The notes under the pieces: generated by a model
Database searches by the model: none
What the model saw: only the letters and a program-made list of their open reading frames with translations
Told to the model about the DNA's origin: nothing
NCBI GenBank assembly: GCA_005938025.2
Contig: VCCI02000001.1
Span: 930,001-994,000, forward strand
DNA length: 64,000 nucleotides
Source of the DNA: Inquilinus sp. KBS0705
Lineage (GTDB): Bacteria; Bacteroidota; Bacteroidia; Sphingobacteriales; Sphingobacteriaceae
Direction of reading: 5' to 3'
Shown: piece by piece, positions 1 through 7,624 of the stretch
Position numbering within the stretch: the stretch's first letter is position 1
How the letters are laid out: each line of letters opens with the position of its first letter
Made by a program: the position numbers and the translations under genes

Positions 1-309
1 AAGGGAACAATTGATGTGCTTGATGTACAATATGGCAATATCTGGACGGATATTAGTGATGAGTTAGTAAAAAAGCTTAGCCCTAAATACGGCGATTTGC
101 TCCATTTAAAAATATTTAACAAAAGCAAGATGGTATACGAAGGCGAAGCCCCTTACAGCGAAACCTTTGGCAGTGTACCCCAGGGAAAGCCCTTGTCGTA
201 TTTAAACAGTTTACTGCAATTGTCTTTCGCGCTTAACATGGGCAGCTTTGCCGATACCTACAAAATTGGCAGCGGCAGCAATTGGAGCGTAGAAGTGACC
301 AGGAAATAA
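1..309 (+). CDS. SAM hydroxide adenosyltransferase (DUF62), C-terminal part
   Basis: The reading frame is open from base 1 and enters from outside the window, so only about the last 102 residues are present. It shows the C-terminal beta-barrel pattern of the DUF62/fluorinase-like family: a YGN-x-WTDI segment near the start, a Y-S-E-T-F-G turn, then LNS and a final hydrophobic FALNMGSFAD stretch. Family members hydrolyse S-adenosylmethionine to adenosine and methionine; the N-terminal catalytic domain cannot be seen. The gene ends immediately before the stop codon of the convergent zinc-finger gene. A complete member of the same family lies at 47449-48225, so the genome has at least two. The match rests on the pattern only. 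Confidence 0.65.
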   Translation, partial: KGTIDVLDVQYGNIWTDISDELVKKLSPKYGDLLHLKIFNKSKMVYEGEAPYSETFGSVPQGKPLSYLNSLLQLSFALNMGSFADTYKIGSGSNWSVEVTRK

Positions 310-582
310 TTAATACTCTACAAACTGCTCATCCGGGTAGCACCATAGCCAGCGTTCGCCGGGCTGTGCCGATGCTATTACAGGATGCTTTACCGCATGG
401 TAATGCTTGGTCATATGCTGCTCATCGCTTTGGTCGCAGCAAAGGGTAACGCCACAGGTTTGGCAGGTACGCAGGTGAAACCATTCGGTACCCTGTTTAA
501 TACATTCTTCGCAAACCTGCTCTTCGCTTAATTTAACTGATGTTATAGCCTGTAAATGCTGGCAAAGTGATTGATCGTCCAT
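310..582 (-). CDS. UBP-type zinc finger protein
   Basis: A 90-residue protein when started at the ATG at 580-582; the frame stays open 38 codons further upstream, but that extension shows no domain and the shorter form fits the usual 80-90 residues of bacterial stand-alone zf-UBP proteins. It carries the Cys/His ladder of the ubiquitin-hydrolase-type zinc finger: a CQHL start, CEEC, CQTCG, CC, then HYHAVKHPV and a final W-x-WCYPDE. In eukaryotes the domain binds the ubiquitin C-terminus; the role of the bacterial versions is unknown. It converges with the preceding gene with no spacer. Function beyond zinc binding cannot be inferred. Confidence 0.75.
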   Translation of the reverse strand: MDDQSLCQHLQAITSVKLSEEQVCEECIKQGTEWFHLRTCQTCGVTLCCDQSDEQHMTKHYHAVKHPVIASAQPGERWLWCYPDEQFVEY

Positions 583-729
583 TTTAATATGCGCCTTTAT
601 AATGCGGTTAACCAAAATTAATAAACAATTTGATAACGTAATCCGCCTGCAAGCATATTCTTTAAAAGAGTAAGTTATATTTTTATCTGGCATCAAAAAT
701 GCTAATATTATTAGTATTTTTGATTTGAT

Positions 730-1986
730 ATGGATGCAGATAGAATAACCGAAAAACTTAATATTTTGGCAGATGCCGCTAAATATGATGTATCGTGCGC
801 AAGTAGCGGCAGTAAGCGTAAAAACGAAAATAAAGGATTAGGTAATGCCAGTAATGGTATTTGTCACTCCTATACCGAGGATGGCCGCTGCGTATCGCTA
901 TTAAAAATATTACTTACCAACCATTGTATTTTTGATTGCGCTTACTGTGTGTCGCGTAAAACAAACGATATAAAGCGCGCCGCTTTTACGGTGCAGGAAG
1001 TGGTTGACCTGACCATAAATTTTTACCGCCGTAACTATATAGAAGGGCTGTTCTTAAGTTCGGGCATATTTAAGGATGCTGATTATACGATGGAGCGGCT
1101 GGTGCGTATAGCTAAAAAATTACGTACTGAGCATAATTTTAACGGATATATACACCTTAAATCTATTCCCGGCGCCAGTGATGAGTTGATGAATGAAGCC
1201 GGCCTATATGCCGACCGGCTGAGTGTTAACCTGGAAATGCCGACCGAAGCCGGTTTAAAACTACTGGCTCCTGATAAAAATCAGCAGGATATGATCAAAC
1301 CAATGGGGTATTTAAAAAATGCCATTATTAAGCATACCGAAGAAAAAAAGCTGTTTAAAAAGGCACCTATATTTGCCCCCGCCGGCCAAAGCACACAGGT
1401 AATTATTGGAGCCACGCCCGAAAATGATAGCCAGGTGCTGCAATCGGCAAATTACTTTTATAAAAACTTTAATTTAAAGCGGGTTTACTATTCGGGCTAT
1501 GTGCCTGTATTGGCTGATAGCCGCTTACCTGCGCTAAATACCAGCGTGCCAATGGTGCGCGAAAATCGATTGTACCAGGCCGACTGGCTAATGCGCTTTT
1601 ATGGTTTTAAGGTAAATGAGATTGTAGATAATGTACAACCACATCTCGATCTGGATATAGATCCGAAGCTGAGTTGGGCTATACGTAATATGCAGTCTTT
1701 TCCGGTTGATATCAACAAGGCCGATTTGCAAATGATACTCAGGGTGCCGGGGATAGGGTTGTTATCGGCACAAAAAATTGTAAGCGCCCGCAGGTTTAGC
1801 AGGCTAAACTGGAATCAGCTTAAAAAGATGGGGGTGGCCCTTAACCGGGCTAAATATTTTGTGGTTTGCAATAGCAGCGAATTTGAGCGCCGCGACCTTA
1901 CCGGGAATAACATTAAGCAATTTATACTGGCCACATCGCAAAGCAAATACCTTAAAAACACCCCAACCCAACTTAACCTTTTTTAA
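730..1986 (+). CDS. Putative DNA modification/repair radical SAM protein
   Basis: This 418-residue protein has the radical SAM cluster CxxxCxxC at C66, C70 and C73 (CIFDCAYC), with the TIM-barrel region following to about residue 320. Near the C-terminus a helix-hairpin-helix motif (VPGIGLLSAQKI, about residue 335-350) suggests DNA contact. The combination matches the uncharacterised family found next to DUF4130 or uracil-DNA-glycosylase-like proteins. The start ATG at 730 follows an AT-rich gap. The next gene starts five bases after this stop and belongs to the partner family, so the two form an operon. The substrate is unknown; a role in DNA repair or base modification is inferred from the HhH motif and the linkage. 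Confidence 0.8.
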   Translation: MDADRITEKLNILADAAKYDVSCASSGSKRKNENKGLGNASNGICHSYTEDGRCVSLLKILLTNHCIFDCAYCVSRKTNDIKRAAFTVQEVVDLTINFYRRNYIEGLFLSSGIFKDADYTMERLVRIAKKLRTEHNFNGYIHLKSIPGASDELMNEAGLYADRLSVNLEMPTEAGLKLLAPDKNQQDMIKPMGYLKNAIIKHTEEKKLFKKAPIFAPAGQSTQVIIGATPENDSQVLQSANYFYKNFNLKRVYYSGYVPVLADSRLPALNTSVPMVRENRLYQADWLMRFYGFKVNEIVDNVQPHLDLDIDPKLSWAIRNMQSFPVDINKADLQMILRVPGIGLLSAQKIVSARRFSRLNWNQLKKMGVALNRAKYFVVCNSSEFERRDLTGNNIKQFILATSQSKYLKNTPTQLNLF

Positions 1987-1990
1987 CCTG

Positions 1991-2752
1991 ATGACTACCC
2001 GATTAATATATGATGGTACCTTTGAAGGCTTACTTACCGCTGTTTACGAAGTTTATGAGCGCAAGCTTGAGCATGTAATAATAGAAAAATGCGATTGGGT
2101 AAGTACAGCCTTGTTTGAAGATGTGTTACAAATAACAACCGACGAAGCGCGGGCTGCTAGAGTATTGAAAGGCTTAAGGCAAAAAATATCTGCAACGGGG
2201 GTACAGCGCCTATATGCCGCACATCTTGCCGAAATTAAGGCCGAGGAAAATAACCTGATGGGTTATATACGCTACGCATTTGACGCACCACATAATATTG
2301 AAGAAGATTATGGCAACAGGTATGTAATGCGTGTATCGGACGTGGTACGTATGGTGAGGAGGGAAAAACATAGGATGGAGGCTTTTGTACGCTTTCAAAA
2401 ACTAAAGGACGAAACCTTTTATGCTACCGTACAACCCGATTTTAATGTACTGCCACTATTAATACGCCATTTTAAAAGCCGTTATGCCGACCAAAAATGG
2501 ATAATTTACGATATAAAGCGTAACTACGGGTTGTTTTACGATTTGCACGACACCCAATATATCACCTTAGATTTTTCGACAATGAATAAAGCGGGCGATG
2601 TAATAGCCGCTTTTAACGAGGATGAGGGTATCTATCAGTCGTTATGGAAAAATTATTTTCAAAGTGTAAATATTCCATCGCGTAAAAACACCAGGTTACA
2701 TGTGCGCCATATACCTAAAAGGTATTGGAAGCATTTAACTGAAAAAATTTGA
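1991..2752 (+). CDS. DUF4130 protein, partner of the radical SAM protein
   Basis: A 253-residue protein starting at ATG 1991, where the sequence begins MTTRLIYDGTFEGLLTAVY, the usual start of this family. The frame is open upstream to 1859 but that part overlaps the radical SAM gene and is not coding. The family (probable DNA metabolism protein) is nearly always adjacent to the preceding radical SAM protein. In some bacteria it is fused to a uracil-DNA-glycosylase domain; here the protein ends after PKRYWKHL, without such a domain, so it is the stand-alone form. The operon link is direct in the sequence. The biochemical role is unknown. Confidence 0.75.
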   Translation: MTTRLIYDGTFEGLLTAVYEVYERKLEHVIIEKCDWVSTALFEDVLQITTDEARAARVLKGLRQKISATGVQRLYAAHLAEIKAEENNLMGYIRYAFDAPHNIEEDYGNRYVMRVSDVVRMVRREKHRMEAFVRFQKLKDETFYATVQPDFNVLPLLIRHFKSRYADQKWIIYDIKRNYGLFYDLHDTQYITLDFSTMNKAGDVIAAFNEDEGIYQSLWKNYFQSVNIPSRKNTRLHVRHIPKRYWKHLTEKI

Positions 2753-2964
2753 TTTTATTGAAAATCGCGCATTTATTGTAAGCCCGGATAACGCGTTTTT
2801 AGAAACGTTTGTGAATAACTATAATGTTTACAACCTGCCGCCAAAGTATTAAAGATACTATCAATCAACTCAAACAAGGTGTTGATAGTCGATAACAAAA
2901 TGTTAAAAACGTGTTAATAAAAAATAAATAAAAAACTTGACACGGGTTATGTTATCTCCCTATA

Positions 2965-2992
2965 TTGTAATCATCAAGAACGACGTACTTTG
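2965..2992 (+). promoter_or_regulatory. Bacteroidetes-type promoter of the structured RNA
   Basis: TTG at 2965-2967, an 18-base spacer and TACTTTG at 2986-2992 fit the Bacteroidetes housekeeping promoter with one base less in the TAnnTTTG element. Using the SRP RNA gene in this window as a ruler (RNA starts five bases after the last G), transcription would start near 2997, just where the structured sequence begins. Confidence 0.5.
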
Positions 2993-2996
2993 ACAG

Positions 2997-3582
2997 CCTT
3001 ACAGGATTACAGAAACTGAATCGGGTGAACCTTCGGGGGAACTAAAGATCAGGGAAGTGCCTGAGTCATTAAAGGGAATAGGATACGAAAGTAGTTTATC
3101 CCGATAAATGATTAACGAGGTATTATTAACACTGCAAAACTTTACGGAGAACGGCAGATAACAATAATGACCTTGAAGCAATCGGCGTTAGCAAACAATG
3201 GGTCATCGGCATTCGCTAAGAATAAAGATACCGGCGTTGCACGGATAACGACAGAGTCGACTTCCCCTCGGGAGGCCAACGAGATCAACATCGCAGAGAT
3301 AATGGCTGCCGGCTTTCGCAGAAAGCAGGATCACAGCACATGTTGAACGGATTTGAAGGACTTACCTCCGCAAGGAGACAGACAAAATCGGTAAACGTAC
3401 CAACAACCGGGCATCAGCATTCGCAGAGGGTGTGATACCAACAATGTTCGCAATAACAAAGAGGAGATCAGGTCGGTCAACTTTACACAAAACTTGGTGC
3501 TTCATAAACGGCTATGGCTGTTAATGAGGGCAGGAAAAACGGAGGTCATTTCGCAAGAAGAGGCTTCCGTTTTCCTATTTTT
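2997..3582 (+). ncRNA. Candidate long structured non-coding RNA
   Basis: This stretch of about 585 bases has no convincing gene, a promoter at its left edge and a terminator at its right edge. It is full of short perfect hairpins with stable loops: CC-UUCG-GG near 3030, TTTAT/ATAAA near 3095, CUUCCC/GGGAGG near 3262, GCTTTC/GAAAGC near 3313, CTCC-GCAA-GGAG near 3366, AACGGC/GCTGTT near 3508. A short word of the type CGC(A/T)-purine recurs about seven times (near 3214, 3293, 3316, 3369, 3422, 3449, 3552), often in a loop. Blocks around 3191-3250 and 3400-3460 are imperfect copies of each other. It lacks the signatures I know for tmRNA, RNase P RNA and 6S RNA. No known family is assigned. Confidence 0.5.
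3536..3582 (+). terminator. Terminator of the structured RNA
   Basis: AAAACGGAGGTC (3536-3547) pairs with GGCTTCCGTTTT (3562-3573), a 12-pair stem with two wobble pairs and a 14-base loop, followed by CCTATTTTT. It separates the RNA from the PIN-PhoH gene that starts about 100 bases later. Confidence 0.7.
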
Positions 3583-3680
3583 AGGCGGTTTGTAAAATAT
3601 CGCGTTAGCACAACTCAACTTTCTAATCCATACAATATTTTTCAACCTTACTCCATCAAAATTCATTAATTTAGCCTTTA

Positions 3681-5033
3681 ATGAATACTGAAGCCAACGG
3701 AAAGACAGACGGAAAGAAAAAAATATTTGTACTTGATACCTCGGTTATCCTCTACGATCATAACGCATTCGAAAACTTTCAGGAACACGACGTAGCCATA
3801 CCCATACAGGTGCTGGAAGAGCTGGATAACATGAAAAGCGGTAATGATACACGCAATTTTGAGGCTCGCAGCTTTATAAGACTAATGGACGATATGTCGC
3901 GAAGTCGGCTTATTAACCAGTGGATACCGCTTAACGGCAAAAGCAAAGGCTGTTTTAAGGTTATAATGGATGCCAAAAACAGCAGTGCCGATGCCGAGGT
4001 GGTTTTTGGATCAGATAAAATAGACCACCGTATATTAAACGCCGCCCTGGGTGTGCAGTTTGAACACCCCGACCGTAAGGTGATATTGGTATCAAAGGAT
4101 ATATGTTTAAGGCTTAAAGCAAAATCGCTTAACCTGTATGCCGAAGATTACGAAACCGGGAAAGTAAAAAACCTGGAGGAGCTGTACAGCGGTAAAACCA
4201 CCCTTAATAAAATAACCGAAAAACAATTAAGCAAGCTTAATAAAAACGATACCTTATCAATAGAAGGGTTAGACATTAAACCTACAGACGGTAACCAGTT
4301 TTATTCCTTAAACAGTAAAAACAGCTCTGCACCGGCATTTTATAATACACAAAGCGGGCAGTTAGAGAAAGTAACCGAGCAGCCTGTATTAAATATTTAC
4401 CCTCGCAACTTAGAACAGGCCTTTGCCATACATGCTTTACTGCACCCGGATATTAAATTGGTGACCATACAAGGTAACGCTGGTACAGGCAAAACGTTAC
4501 TGGCTTTGGCGGGTGCGCTGGAGCAGCGTAAGTTTTACCGCCAGATATTTGTTACCCGCCCAATTGTACCTTTAAGTAATAAGGATATAGGCTTTTTGCC
4601 CGGCGATGTAAAATCAAAGATAGACCCATACATGGCACCGATATGGGATAACCTTAAATTTATTAAAGACCAGTTTGCCGAAGACGAAAAAATGCAGGCC
4701 AAGTTAGACGAACTGGTGGCAAACGATAAAATCTCCATTACGCCGCTGGCCTTTATAAGGGGGCGTACCTTAAGCAAGATATTCTTTATTGTAGATGAGG
4801 CGCAGAATTTAACCCCACACGAAGTGAAGACCATTATATCGCGCGCCGGCGAAAATAGCAAGTTTGTTTTTACAGGTGATATATATCAAATTGATACCCC
4901 TTACCTTGATGCAGAAAGTAACGGCTTATCGTACCTGATCGATAAGGCTAAAGGGCATCCGCTTTACGCGCACATCACCCTGCAAAAAGGGGAGCGGAGC
5001 GAATTGGCAAATTTGGCTACAGAACGATTATAA
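3681..5033 (+). CDS. PIN domain plus PhoH-family ATPase
   Basis: This 450-residue protein has an N-terminal PIN nuclease-like domain (about 14-150; acidic start at FVLDTS, D19) and a C-terminal PhoH ATPase domain. Walker A is GNAGTGKT at 265-272 and Walker B is FFIVDEAQ at about 368-375. PIN-PhoH proteins (PhoH2 type) are described as RNA helicase/ribonucleases, often linked to toxin-antitoxin systems; no antitoxin-like gene precedes this one. The ATG at 3681 lies a few bases after a weak TAATTTAG element, so the mRNA may have almost no leader. A second PhoH protein without PIN is at 48328-49293. Its position just after the structured RNA may be chance. Confidence 0.88.
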   Translation: MNTEANGKTDGKKKIFVLDTSVILYDHNAFENFQEHDVAIPIQVLEELDNMKSGNDTRNFEARSFIRLMDDMSRSRLINQWIPLNGKSKGCFKVIMDAKNSSADAEVVFGSDKIDHRILNAALGVQFEHPDRKVILVSKDICLRLKAKSLNLYAEDYETGKVKNLEELYSGKTTLNKITEKQLSKLNKNDTLSIEGLDIKPTDGNQFYSLNSKNSSAPAFYNTQSGQLEKVTEQPVLNIYPRNLEQAFAIHALLHPDIKLVTIQGNAGTGKTLLALAGALEQRKFYRQIFVTRPIVPLSNKDIGFLPGDVKSKIDPYMAPIWDNLKFIKDQFAEDEKMQAKLDELVANDKISITPLAFIRGRTLSKIFFIVDEAQNLTPHEVKTIISRAGENSKFVFTGDIYQIDTPYLDAESNGLSYLIDKAKGHPLYAHITLQKGERSELANLATERL

Positions 5034-5041
5034 TTTACATC

Positions 5042-5263
5042 ATGCTTAAAAAAGGCGAACACATAGAAGGCACACCACCCGAATTACAAATATTGCTTGA
5101 TGGCAATGCTGAAGCGAATGATTTTTTTGAAACGCTATCAAAATCGTACAAGCAGGGATATTGCGATTGGGTAGGCTCCGCTAAGCAGGAAGATACACGT
5201 AAGGTTAGGGCCGATAAAGCACTGATAATGCTGCTTAACAAGCAAAAAATGCTTAAAACATAA
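5042..5263 (+). CDS. Small YdeI/OmdA-like protein
   Basis: A 73-residue protein that matches the C-terminal part of the YdeI/OmpD-associated (bacteriocin-protection-like) family: FFETLSKSYKQGYCDWVGSAK followed by a basic TRKVRADKAL helix. Longer family members carry an additional domain in front, so this is the short stand-alone form. It starts eight bases after the PIN-PhoH stop and is probably co-transcribed. The function is not established; the family name comes from bacteriocin-resistance phenotypes in other bacteria. Confidence 0.65.
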   Translation: MLKKGEHIEGTPPELQILLDGNAEANDFFETLSKSYKQGYCDWVGSAKQEDTRKVRADKALIMLLNKQKMLKT

Positions 5264-5274
5264 GTTAGGCAGCT

Positions 5275-7425
5275 TTATCTTAAAAAGTGATCGGTAACCT
5301 TAGCAATATCGTTAGCGATTTTATTAATAAAGCCTAATTGTTCCTTCATTAACAGATCGTCGGCTGTTAGCGGAACACTTTGCGCCTCGGTTTTTACAGC
5401 CTCAGAATTGGTGGAAGCCGGCGTAATGACTTCGCCATTTAATTTAATATGGGTATCCTTTAATACGGCGATGCTTCGTTTTACCAATTTTAATGTATCG
5501 GCATGCGGGGTTTGCGGGCCGCTGCGTATCAATGCCGAAGCTATATTGGCGGTATATGAAGCAAGTATATGATTAAGCACAACAAACTTGTGCACATCTT
5601 TTACATTATGCTGCTTGCTCTTAGGCTCAGACGTCATACGCTCAAAGGCTGCGCTTAAGTTGGCCGAATTTACATATACATCTTTGCGGGCCAGCTTATA
5701 CTCGGTGATGCTAACTTCTTTACCCGATATGCTCTTGGCTATTTTATTAAGGTAATTAATATTTGCCTTTAAAACTGTTTTAAAGCTCTCCTGCACCTGC
5801 TGAAACTCCCAGGTTGGGAATATAAGGTAGCTGGCAATAAACGCAATGCCCGACCCAATAAGTGTATCTACAACCCTCTCCTGGAAAACATTGATAGACC
5901 CCAATCCTAAAAATTTGAACAAAATAAGCACGTATGGGGTCATAAAAATAACGCTTACTACGTAGTTTAGCCTTAAAAAGCTGTAGGTGCCTATCATTAA
6001 CACTACCAGTATTAAAAACTGCACTGTTTTATCGGGGATAAAAGTGAGTATCAATATACCTATGGTACCGCCTGCAATAGTACCTATAAGCCTTTGGTAG
6101 TTGCGCTGTTTTGACAAGCTAAATCCAGGCTTTAATATAACGATAATTGTAAGCAGTACCCAATAGCTATGCCCGCCCAATGATACGTATTTTGATGTGA
6201 TATAACCCACCAAACATACCAACGATACCCTTAAAGCATGCTTAAAAGTACCCGAGCTAAGCGTTAAATTGTCTGTAAAAATGTGCGGAGCATAATCTTG
6301 TTGTGGTACAAATTTAGAGTACTCTACATCCGTAGGATTTTCAATTAAGCCATCTAATGCCTTAGAGTGGTAGTATTTGTAAATATTGGCTACGCTTTTA
6401 GTAAGGTCGCGCAGGTTAACCAATATCTTTTTTAATACCAGGTTGCTGGTTTCTTTATCATCAGTACCAACTGCATCAATTTTTAATTTAAGCTGCTCTA
6501 AGCGTAATTCAAGGTTGCTTAATTTTTGCGGGCGGGTGTTAGCCAAAACCGCATATCCAATATTGTCAAGGTCGTCTGCAACGTGATGTAAAAAATCTGC
6601 TATTTCTGTTAGTATGCCTGTATGTTCAAATTTTTCGCGTATGTGTACATAATCGTAGTGGGTAGCCATTATTTGTTCAAACATGTCTACCAGGTCTATA
6701 AAGGTTAGCACCAGTATGCGGCTTGGCGCGGTAGACTCTTTAGTCATCATGCGGCTTTTAAACAACATTTCACGCACAGCATCCTGGTGATTGCTTACTT
6801 GTATCTGCTGCAGCACCAGCTTACGGTAGTTTTCGTCGATATCGGTATTGGGTAAATAAAAATCGGCCTTTAACCTTAAAAAACGGGCAATATCGGCCAC
6901 ATTCTCTCCCAGGGTTTGCTGTGCAGCGCGATAGGGCCTTATGCCAAAAAACATCAGGCTAAATGCCATGTACCATAAACCGCCCGCCAATAAGCTTGCA
7001 CCAAATAAAGGCAGTTCGGCAGGGGGTATCTCTTTATCCATCATAAATATCATCACCAGTAACGATGATGTACCAATAGATGCCGCCCTGTTGCCATAAA
7101 CGGTAAGCATCGAAAAGAGAAAAGAAAATATCGTGATCTCGAGCCCTAAGGTGTACAGGTTTAAACGGGCAAGGCCGGTTATAAGGGCAACTATCAACAG
7201 CAGTAAGTTACCAATAGCCATACCGTTGCGCTTATAGCGAATAGGGCCCGGGCTATCTATAGTGCAGATACAGAGCGCACCTAAGGACAGTGTTAACCCA
7301 AGGCTAAAATGCCCAAACTGCATCAGCACCAACGATGGAAGCAAAATACCGGCAGATATGCGCAACCCATCAGAAAAATACTGACTATGAAAAAAGCTTT
7401 TTACTTCTCTTTGATGGGTGTTCAT
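5275..7425 (-). CDS. FUSC-family membrane protein (YccS/YhfK-like)
   Basis: A 716-residue membrane protein when started at the ATG at 7423-7425 (MNTHQREVKSFF); 15 more codons upstream are open but look unlike an N-terminus. It shows the duplicated FUSC architecture: a hydrophobic block of about six helices near residues 20-175, a soluble alpha-helical middle, a second block of about six helices (about 390-535) and a cytosolic C-terminal tail. Relatives are proposed efflux components for aromatic acids, but most are uncharacterised. It converges on the YdeI-like gene with an 11-base gap. The substrate is unknown. Confidence 0.8.
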   Translation of the reverse strand: MNTHQREVKSFFHSQYFSDGLRISAGILLPSLVLMQFGHFSLGLTLSLGALCICTIDSPGPIRYKRNGMAIGNLLLLIVALITGLARLNLYTLGLEITIFSFLFSMLTVYGNRAASIGTSSLLVMIFMMDKEIPPAELPLFGASLLAGGLWYMAFSLMFFGIRPYRAAQQTLGENVADIARFLRLKADFYLPNTDIDENYRKLVLQQIQVSNHQDAVREMLFKSRMMTKESTAPSRILVLTFIDLVDMFEQIMATHYDYVHIREKFEHTGILTEIADFLHHVADDLDNIGYAVLANTRPQKLSNLELRLEQLKLKIDAVGTDDKETSNLVLKKILVNLRDLTKSVANIYKYYHSKALDGLIENPTDVEYSKFVPQQDYAPHIFTDNLTLSSGTFKHALRVSLVCLVGYITSKYVSLGGHSYWVLLTIIVILKPGFSLSKQRNYQRLIGTIAGGTIGILILTFIPDKTVQFLILVVLMIGTYSFLRLNYVVSVIFMTPYVLILFKFLGLGSINVFQERVVDTLIGSGIAFIASYLIFPTWEFQQVQESFKTVLKANINYLNKIAKSISGKEVSITEYKLARKDVYVNSANLSAAFERMTSEPKSKQHNVKDVHKFVVLNHILASYTANIASALIRSGPQTPHADTLKLVKRSIAVLKDTHIKLNGEVITPASTNSEAVKTEAQSVPLTADDLLMKEQLGFINKIANDIAKVTDHFLR

Positions 7426-7624
7426 TCGGTTAAGCGATGGGCTAAAATTCAATGCTACAAATTTAAACAAATAAAAAGTGGCAGTGTTTATAATAACAAT
7501 TATTGCATCAAAATGTATTTACTGTTATTAATTATATAGTTTTTACCTTATTTTAATTTTAGATAGTTAAATTCACGCCGTAATACCCTTATCATAATAG
7601 TAATTTTTTCTAACCTGTTTTATT

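Noticed and set aside
1859..1990. N-terminal extension of the DUF4130 protein
   Set aside because: It overlaps the radical SAM gene and is not part of the family start.
2739..2852. Open frame of 37 codons after the DUF4130 gene, in another frame, ending PPKY
   Set aside because: It starts with CTG inside the previous gene and has no start signal or known relatives. It could be a gene fragment but is too short to support.
2999..3181. 60-codon frame on the minus strand in the same region
   Set aside because: No family resemblance, and it lies antisense to the promoter-terminator unit.
3167..3346. 59-codon frame (MTLKQSALANNG...) inside the structured RNA region
   Set aside because: Its codon use is unlike the neighbours, no ribosome site lies at a suitable distance, and the same bases form stable hairpins. 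RNA is the simpler reading.
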